NCBI GenBank assembly: GCA_024709185.1 | Contig: JANJXE010000007.1 | Coordinates: 1-12,128 of the forward strand | Direction of reading: 5' to 3' | Source of the DNA: Paludibacter sp. | GTDB lineage: Bacteria; Bacteroidota; Bacteroidia; Bacteroidales; Paludibacteraceae | DNA length: 12,128 nucleotides | Shown: piece by piece, positions 6,610 to 12,128 of the stretch | Layout of the letters: every line of letters begins with the position of its first letter | Numbering within the stretch: position 1 is the first letter of the stretch | Notes under the pieces: generated by a model | Told to the model about the DNA's origin: nothing | The model's input: the letters and a program-made list of their open reading frames with translations, nothing else | Databases searched by the model: none | Position numbers and translations under genes: made by a program

Positions 6610-8514
6610 TTAATTGATTAAAACTTTTTTGTTGATTGTTGATTGATTGTTAGTGACTGATACTATGTACACTCCGCTGTCGGATTGTAAGGAATCTGTG
6701 CTTACAAAGTCTGTACGGATAGGTGAGTCCATTTTTAAGGATCCATCGATACTGTAGAGTCGGAGAGTTCCCCCTATATATTCAGCCAGACCAGTAAGAT
6801 GATTTCCTTGTATTTTAATGTTTTTGTACCCGTCAGCGTTTACATGTTCTGTATTCGTTAACATCGATACATTTCTACTCCAGTAATCTACATTGTTGGG
6901 TACGTTATAGTTCTGGCCATGCGTTCTTACTGTATTCAAATCCGGCTCCAGTGTATTGTTGTAATAGCGGAGTCCATCGACTGAAGTAATTACCACCAGC
7001 GGCCTCGGACATTGGGTAATGGTGTTATTAAAGACACGGATATTGCTAAAACCTCCAACCGGTGCTATCGCTCTGTTTCCACCCAAACACATGATACTTA
7101 TAGCGCCGGGTTTTCCTGAAGCTGATGAACGACCAAACATGCAGTTTGTAATTATGTTATTGCTGATCTCCAGATTCGAAGAAAAGCCAGCTTCCATCCA
7201 GTTATATTCCGGAGAAATGACGATACCCCCCATTTCACAATCGCTGACTGTATTTCCGGTGATGATGCCGTCGGAAGCCTTAATGAGTATTGCTCTCGAG
7301 CGAATTTGTCCAACTTTGTTGTTTTTGATTACAAAGCCTGACCCTATTCTATCTCTCGAATATAATACATCGCCGGCAACCAATCCTTCGGGAACTTTAT
7401 TTACTCGTATCTGAAACCCTTTGGTATAATCTTCTTTGCTTTGTAAGGAGGGATATTTAGTCAGGAAATTGCTAATGTCTGTTGCTGTAGGCGTGCTTGC
7501 ACGGGTGATTTCAACTTTTGCAACATCCACTTTTTTACCAGCATAGGAAACGAATTGTACTGTGTCGCCTGTAACAAGATAAGTTGATGTGTTGGAGCTA
7601 AGAAATGAGATCGTCCTTGTTGCTGCATCTACGGCATAGATTGGATACATGGCGCCATTGATGGCAATACAGTCATCTCCGCCATACATAATTTCACAAT
7701 TCTCAATGGTTGGACCTTTATAAGCATTTTTACTATGTATTCCATCGGCATTACCCGATCGCAATCTTGCTGATGGGCGCTCTGGTTCGTTCTTTTTTAA
7801 TGTTAACTTACAATTGAGATAATGTGAATTTTCGGTTTCATTTTCAAAATAGGCAAATGTGCCTGCACCATATAGTGTGACATCTTCTACCTTCATGTCC
7901 TTACATTTGTACATGTAAAATGCATGCCCGGCAGCTCCACTATGCAGTACGAGTAAATCGCCCACTTTTTCAGTGACATCCCAGTAATAATTCTTAGTAA
8001 TCCGGAATTTTCGACTGGCTTCGTTTACAAGACTTACCGTGAAAGCGCCTTCGTAGATCGAGGCGGAGTTTCTTTTCAATTCTCTGGTAATGGGATCATA
8101 AAACTGAATCTTTTTGTTTGTGATTTCTGTTGTCGGATATCCTTCGTCAACTACAAATTCGATCCACATTTTCGAAGCATCTATAGCCGTTATTGCTCCC
8201 TGAGTGAAAAGCAGGGGATCGTAATCGAGTGAAAATCCTTTCACCGTTACATTGGTACAATTGCTGAAAGTGAAAGCATTTCCACCCTTGTTACAAATAA
8301 TTTCTGACCCATTAAAATTGATGGTCACATTAGAGAGGTTGCTAAAAGTATAACCACCACCGTTCTGAATGTCCATCAGGTATTTCCCTTGTGGGATATT
8401 TATGACTGAATTGTTCCTCTGGGCATCCAGTAAGGGTTTAATAGATGGCAATTGAGCGAATGCAATTGTAAAATTAATAACCAGTATTAAAAACGCAGCA
8501 AATATCTTATTCAT
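6610..8514 (-). CDS. Secreted right-handed beta-helix protein, distant GH110-like architecture, with T9SS type A sorting domain
   Basis: The protein has 634 residues. Signal peptide: residues 1-20 (cleavage after AFA, before Gln21). Residues 39-100 hold a helix entry (INIPQGKYLM, VTINFNGSEIICNKGG, FSLDYDPLLFTQG), followed by a non-helical insertion at about 110-190. The central motifs NADGIH (255-260) and MYGGDDCIAING (276-287) place Asp257 and Asp280-Asp281 exactly 23 and 24 residues apart, the same spacing as Asp312 and Asp335-Asp336 in the GH110-type gene downstream. Other shared steps are GDTVQFV (316-322) against GDSVQVV, IRSRAILI (404-411) against NRARSILI, and NWMEAGFSSNLEISNN (438-453) against HWFESGAVKDVTIRNN. 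GDDCIAI also recalls the GH28 polygalacturonase fold, so GH28 similarity is an alternative reading. Residues about 580-634 are a T9SS sorting tail (LRLYSIDGSLKM, SGVYIVSV, KKVLIN). I infer a surface glycosidase acting before import; substrate unknown. It starts 15 bp after susD-like. Confidence 0.8.
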   Translation of the reverse strand: MNKIFAAFLILVINFTIAFAQLPSIKPLLDAQRNNSVINIPQGKYLMDIQNGGGYTFSNLSNVTINFNGSEIICNKGGNAFTFSNCTNVTVKGFSLDYDPLLFTQGAITAIDASKMWIEFVVDEGYPTTEITNKKIQFYDPITRELKRNSASIYEGAFTVSLVNEASRKFRITKNYYWDVTEKVGDLLVLHSGAAGHAFYMYKCKDMKVEDVTLYGAGTFAYFENETENSHYLNCKLTLKKNEPERPSARLRSGNADGIHSKNAYKGPTIENCEIMYGGDDCIAINGAMYPIYAVDAATRTISFLSSNTSTYLVTGDTVQFVSYAGKKVDVAKVEITRASTPTATDISNFLTKYPSLQSKEDYTKGFQIRVNKVPEGLVAGDVLYSRDRIGSGFVIKNNKVGQIRSRAILIKASDGIITGNTVSDCEMGGIVISPEYNWMEAGFSSNLEISNNIITNCMFGRSSASGKPGAISIMCLGGNRAIAPVGGFSNIRVFNNTITQCPRPLVVITSVDGLRYYNNTLEPDLNTVRTHGQNYNVPNNVDYWSRNVSMLTNTEHVNADGYKNIKIQGNHLTGLAEYIGGTLRLYSIDGSLKMDSPIRTDFVSTDSLQSDSGVYIVSVTNNQSTINKKVLIN

Positions 8515-8529
8515 TTTTTTGTTGATTTA

Positions 8530-10209
8530 TTAGTTACCATAACCCGGATTTTGTTTCAATGCTGGATTCACTGCAATTTCACGTTTGGGTATGGGGTACC
8601 AGATTTTGTGTTCTGCACTTCCCAGGTTGTCGGCAAGTGTGCCTGCCGAACGATTGAAGAAATAATAGGGTGAACCTGCATCAGTCTGACGTTTGAGGTT
8701 TTTAATGGTCGAGACAAATGTTCCCATTCTGATTAAATCAATTCTTCGCCAGCTTTCTCCGCACAGCTCTCTTGAACGTTCATCCATCAGTTCCTGCATA
8801 AAATCTGCTTTATAATAAACAGAATTCAGTGTGTTTAAAGTCGCCTGATCCACATTGTTTCCGTTTGTACAGGCTCTTTTTCTAACCTCTACGATCATCG
8901 CCCGGGCACCTGTCTCATCACCATTCATATACATTGATTCGGCAAGCAGCAGCATGATGTCGGATAAACGCAATACCGGAAAGTCGATATTACTTGCCCA
9001 GGTAGGCATCCCGATTGCTGTGCGAAGTGCCGGATCCGACTGTCGGAACTTGGTCAGACACATATTGTTTCCGGTGGCACTAACTGCATTTGTATTGAAA
9101 TATTTAGCTCCATTAATAGAGGTCGAAGAGGATGCATTCAGATTTCCCTGAATATTCCAGAAGAAACGTGAATCCTGCATATTGTATTTCTCGGTAAGTT
9201 CACCCAGAGGTCTCATCCAGCCATAGTTACCTCCATTCAATCCAACGTTGCCCTGAGGGCCGGTTAAATAGGAAAAGAGATAGTAGTTGTTCGAAGCTTC
9301 AGGTCCCGACTGTACCACCATCAGGCATTCTTTCTTTTGGTCGGTTTTTGTATCGGCCAGAAATGCTTTATACACAGGATTTTGTAGTTGATATCCCGAG
9401 TTTGTGTAAATGTCTTTTGCTATGGTCTCTGCTTTTTGATAGAGATCAGCTGCATCTACCCAATTGAAACTGTTCAATTCAAAATTCAAATCGGCTCCCA
9501 ACTGGTTGTTCTTTGCAGATGCCAGGTAAGTATATGCTTTGACCATAAACCCGGCTGCTGTCCATTTGTTGACTCTTCCCGGACGGCTGTTTCTTTCCGG
9601 AAGCGTCTTGTAGGCATGGTCCAGATCGTTCAGTATCGAAGCATACACCTCGTTCAAAGGACTACGTTCGATGTAAGCGTCACCTGTCGGATCAACAGGA
9701 AGAGGAATTGCTCCGAATAGCCAGGTAAGATACAATTGATAGAAAGCCCTGAAAAATCGTGCTTCGGCTATTATTTCTTCTTTCCTTACCGGATCCATGG
9801 TAATTTCCGGAACATACTTTATCAGGTAATTTGCCCGGTTCACTCCAACATACAACGCAAACCATGCATCAGAGACAAATGAAGACTCCGAATTATAGGT
9901 CATGCTGGCAATGTCTTTGTGACTGGCGTTGGACATGTCGGGCAGGTTGCCAATTATCTCATCCCCGTGCATGAGCAAATAATGAATTCCTCTTCCCCAA
10001 AGTGGCTGGTTAGCTTGATTTTGAATGCTTCCTGTATTCATTACATTATAAACACCCGTTAGGCCGAGTTCGGCATTGTCAGCTGAAGTATAGAAGTTTT
10101 CGCCCGAAACAAAGGAATAGGGATCTTCTTCGAGGAACTCAGTACAAGCTGTAGCGCTTAGCAACAGGATGGTAAGCAGGACAGAATATTGAATGATATA
10201 TGTTTTCAT
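8530..10209 (-). CDS. SusD/RagB-family outer-membrane surface glycan-binding lipoprotein
   Basis: The 559 residues are normal for SusD-like proteins, which sit as a lid on the SusC transporter and bind oligosaccharide at the cell surface. Residues 1-21 are a lipoprotein signal peptide ending in SATA, with the lipidated cysteine at 22. The following TEFLEED stretch is acidic, as expected for surface-exported lipoproteins of this phylum. Family marks are DPYSFVSGENFYTSADNAE (29-47), LTGVYNVM (50-57), ARFFRAFYQLYLTWLFG in the N-terminal helical region, ELMDERSRELCGESWRRIDLIRMG (about 473-496), and the C-terminal WYPIPKREIAVNPALKQNPGY (537-557). It follows the SusC-like gene by 21 bp, the standard SusC/SusD order. 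No Shine-Dalgarno site is visible; the leader is A-rich (ACAACAATCG before ATG). The ligand cannot be deduced from sequence; by context it is a galactose-containing glycan. Confidence 0.95.
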   Translation of the reverse strand: MKTYIIQYSVLLTILLLSATACTEFLEEDPYSFVSGENFYTSADNAELGLTGVYNVMNTGSIQNQANQPLWGRGIHYLLMHGDEIIGNLPDMSNASHKDIASMTYNSESSFVSDAWFALYVGVNRANYLIKYVPEITMDPVRKEEIIAEARFFRAFYQLYLTWLFGAIPLPVDPTGDAYIERSPLNEVYASILNDLDHAYKTLPERNSRPGRVNKWTAAGFMVKAYTYLASAKNNQLGADLNFELNSFNWVDAADLYQKAETIAKDIYTNSGYQLQNPVYKAFLADTKTDQKKECLMVVQSGPEASNNYYLFSYLTGPQGNVGLNGGNYGWMRPLGELTEKYNMQDSRFFWNIQGNLNASSSTSINGAKYFNTNAVSATGNNMCLTKFRQSDPALRTAIGMPTWASNIDFPVLRLSDIMLLLAESMYMNGDETGARAMIVEVRKRACTNGNNVDQATLNTLNSVYYKADFMQELMDERSRELCGESWRRIDLIRMGTFVSTIKNLKRQTDAGSPYYFFNRSAGTLADNLGSAEHKIWYPIPKREIAVNPALKQNPGYGN

Positions 10210-10230
10210 CGATTGTTGTATTATTGATTG

Positions 10231-12128
10231 TTAAAATTTTAAATTCATACCTACAGTAACAACTCTTGATCGGGGATAGGAGGTGTAATCGAGTCCGGTA
10301 AGCAATGGATTCCAATACGAAACCTCAGGATCATAGCCGCTATACTTTGTAAAAGTCAATACATTGTCGGCGCTTACGTAAAATCTTAAGCTGGTGATGT
10401 CCAGTTTTTGAGTTAGTTTTTTAGAGATAGTATAACCCATCACAATATTTTTAAGTCGCAGATACGATCCATCTTCAACATAATAGGATGATGCCTGAGT
10501 TGTACCGGCACCCTGGATACGAGGGTAAAGGTTGGTAGGATTTTCTGCTGTCCAGTGGCCTTCCCAGTAATCCCTTCTGACATTGAAATAGGGTATGTAA
10601 CCTTCGTAACGGTACCGGCCCACATTCATAATCTGGTTGCCATAACTCCATTGGAAAAAGAGGCTGGCATCGAAGTTCTTGTAACTGAATGTGTTGTTGA
10701 AACCGCCAAAATGTTTTGGTTGACTGTTGGAAATCACTGTTTTGTCGCCTTCAGGGGTAATCAGGTTGTCCGGATCATTGTCCAGGTTCTTAAACTTTAT
10801 ATCGCCCGGTTTTGCTGCTTGTCCGGCAAATGCTACAACCCCTGGTTTAAGCGTTGAAAAGGTATTGTCGGTAAAATCATCTTCCTGATAAATACCATCG
10901 AACACATACCCCCAGCCTGTACCAATCGACTGACCCACAATGGCGCGACCCACTTCAATGATGTGTCCTCCTGCAACATTAACCGGTACATAATCTACTG
11001 ATCCCAACGATACAATGAGGTTCTGATTTGTATTAAAGTTAATGTTAGAACTCCACTCGAAGTTTTTAGTCTTGATAATGGCTCCTCCAATTGAAACTTC
11101 AAGTCCCTTGTTATCCACCTGTCCTAAATTTTGCCACTGACGATAGGATCCCGATTGACTGGGCACATCTGCCTGTAAAAGCATATCAACCGTTTTCTTA
11201 TAATACACATCCAATCCTAAATTGAATCGATTATTAAACATGTTCAAATCGAGACCGGAATTGTATTGGTAGGTAGTTTCCCATTTAAGATCCGGATTAG
11301 ATATTTCGGCAGGTGCAAGCCCCAGTTCGGCAATATAACTCTGTGTTCCGTTTGTTCCGATGGTAATTCCCGGGTAATATGCTTTATCCATTCTCGACAA
11401 TGACCGGTAAGTAGGAATTCGGTCATTTCCGGTTGTACCGAAACTTAATCTGAATTTCAGTTCATTGATGGATTTAATATCCTTCATAAAATTCTCATTA
11501 TTTACTTTCCATGCCAATGCTGCTGAAGGAAAATAGGCATATTTGTTATTTTTTCCGAATTTTGAAGAACCATCGCGTCGCAAGGTGGAAGTAAACAGGT
11601 ATTTATCTTTGATGGTCAGATTTAATCTTCCAAATTCCGATTCACGGCTTTGTTTTTCCTTCATGGTACTCACTTTGTCTGGAAAAGTGCCTGCCTGACT
11701 TACATCGTAAATGCCTTTGTAACTCTGATTTAAAAAGCCTTCAGCCCGTGTAAAAAGATTTGAATAATGGTATTCGCTGAATTCAAATCCTACCATCGCA
11801 TTAATATAAATACCACTTTTAAAACTTCTGGCATAGGTTAGGGTGTTGGATGTTTGCCATGAATTTACATCTGTGCGGCCCACTATAGCCAGTCCGTTTG
11901 GAGTGTAACCCCATGAAGTAGTGGATGGATACCACTCATCGCTTTTCGATCTGGAAAGCATCGCACCTCCCGACGCCCGCATCACTAATCTTTCCGATAG
12001 TCTGTACTGACCGTAACCATCAATCATAATACGTGTGGTAGGTATCTCTTTTAACGCCTTATTCATGAAATCGACCGGATTGGAGAGTCCTCCGTTGTCG
12101 GGATTTCCGGCATCCTGATCTTGTTCGG
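10231..12128 (-). CDS. SusC/RagA-family TonB-dependent outer-membrane transporter, C-terminal part (gene cut by the right window edge)
   Basis: The frame stays open from the stop at 10231-10233 to the right edge, giving about 631 residues. The Met codon at 12064-12066 is internal: the upstream in-frame residues (ending GGLSNPVDF) continue a typical SusC mid-region. SusC proteins are usually about 1000 residues, so the signal peptide, the carboxypeptidase-regulatory-like domain, the TonB-box region and the plug lie outside. What is seen is the beta-barrel: alternating strands rich in aromatic residues, FGRLNLTIKDKYLFTSTLRRDGSSKFG, FPSAALAWKVNNE, LKFRLSFGTTGND, YQYNSGLDLNMFNNRFNLGLDVYYKKT, LRFYVSADNVLTFTKYSGYDPEVS, and a terminal Phe as in outer-membrane barrels. 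It imports glycan fragments with SusD using TonB/ExbBD energy. It is the first visible gene of the operon; its promoter is not in the window. Confidence 0.95.
   Translation of the reverse strand, partial: EQDQDAGNPDNGGLSNPVDFMNKALKEIPTTRIMIDGYGQYRLSERLVMRASGGAMLSRSKSDEWYPSTTSWGYTPNGLAIVGRTDVNSWQTSNTLTYARSFKSGIYINAMVGFEFSEYHYSNLFTRAEGFLNQSYKGIYDVSQAGTFPDKVSTMKEKQSRESEFGRLNLTIKDKYLFTSTLRRDGSSKFGKNNKYAYFPSAALAWKVNNENFMKDIKSINELKFRLSFGTTGNDRIPTYRSLSRMDKAYYPGITIGTNGTQSYIAELGLAPAEISNPDLKWETTYQYNSGLDLNMFNNRFNLGLDVYYKKTVDMLLQADVPSQSGSYRQWQNLGQVDNKGLEVSIGGAIIKTKNFEWSSNINFNTNQNLIVSLGSVDYVPVNVAGGHIIEVGRAIVGQSIGTGWGYVFDGIYQEDDFTDNTFSTLKPGVVAFAGQAAKPGDIKFKNLDNDPDNLITPEGDKTVISNSQPKHFGGFNNTFSYKNFDASLFFQWSYGNQIMNVGRYRYEGYIPYFNVRRDYWEGHWTAENPTNLYPRIQGAGTTQASSYYVEDGSYLRLKNIVMGYTISKKLTQKLDITSLRFYVSADNVLTFTKYSGYDPEVSYWNPLLTGLDYTSYPRSRVVTVGMNLKF

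Noticed and set aside
6631..6652. Repeated GATTGTT/GATT units suggesting a tandem repeat
   Set aside because: It encodes the end of the T9SS tail (Asn-Asn-Gln-Ser-Thr-Ile-Asn) and is explained by AAC/AAT/CAA codons; similar low-complexity words occur near other gene ends.
7019..7414. Open frame of 131 codons on the plus strand inside the 634 aa gene
   Set aside because: It is antisense to a well-supported beta-helix coding region, has no recognisable domain or signal, and no leader of its own; likewise the other plus-strand open frames in the window.
12064..12066. ATG at this point as the true start of the SusC-like gene
   Set aside because: The frame is open upstream to the window edge and encodes typical SusC sequence (ending SNPVDF). 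A start here would leave a barrel without signal peptide or plug.

Overview
The window looks like the downstream half of a polysaccharide utilization locus (PUL) from a member of the Bacteroidota. The evidence is an adjacent SusC/SusD pair, Por-type (T9SS type A) C-terminal sorting domains on three proteins, A-rich leaders without clear Shine-Dalgarno sites, and moderate to low G+C (judged by eye). T9SS sorting tails together with a SusC/D pair point to a free-living or environmental lineage in or near the Bacteroidales, Marinilabiliales or related groups, rather than a typical gut Bacteroides. I cannot name the genus.

All seven genes lie on the minus strand, so the locus reads from the right edge to the left. 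The order of transcription is: a SusC-family TonB-dependent transporter (cut by the right edge, N-terminus missing); a SusD-family surface lipoprotein; a right-handed beta-helix protein of 634 aa with a T9SS tail; two tandem paralogous beta-helix proteins of 609 and 605 aa, each with a choice-of-anchor-Q-like region and a T9SS tail; a 608 aa GH110-type (alpha-1,3-galactosidase-like) beta-helix enzyme; and a second GH110-type gene cut by the left edge (N-terminal 321 residues seen). Intergenic gaps are 21, 15, 28, 5, 48 and 89 bp, so this is probably one operon whose promoter lies beyond the right edge. The 89 bp gap holds a strong hairpin that may be a partial terminator or an mRNA-processing or stability element.

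Inferred division of labour: the three T9SS-tailed beta-helix proteins are exported to the cell surface, where they bind or cut the glycan. SusC/SusD import the fragments. The two GH110-type proteins have ordinary signal peptides and no T9SS tail seen (the second is incomplete), so they probably trim galactosyl ends in the periplasm. The 634 aa protein appears to be a distant relative of the GH110 enzymes: it keeps an Asp plus Asp-Asp arrangement at identical spacing, but with otherwise changed motifs. All five non-Sus genes encode right-handed beta-helix proteins. No sulfatase, regulator, RNA gene, insertion sequence or CRISPR array was seen. No gap exceeds 100 bp.
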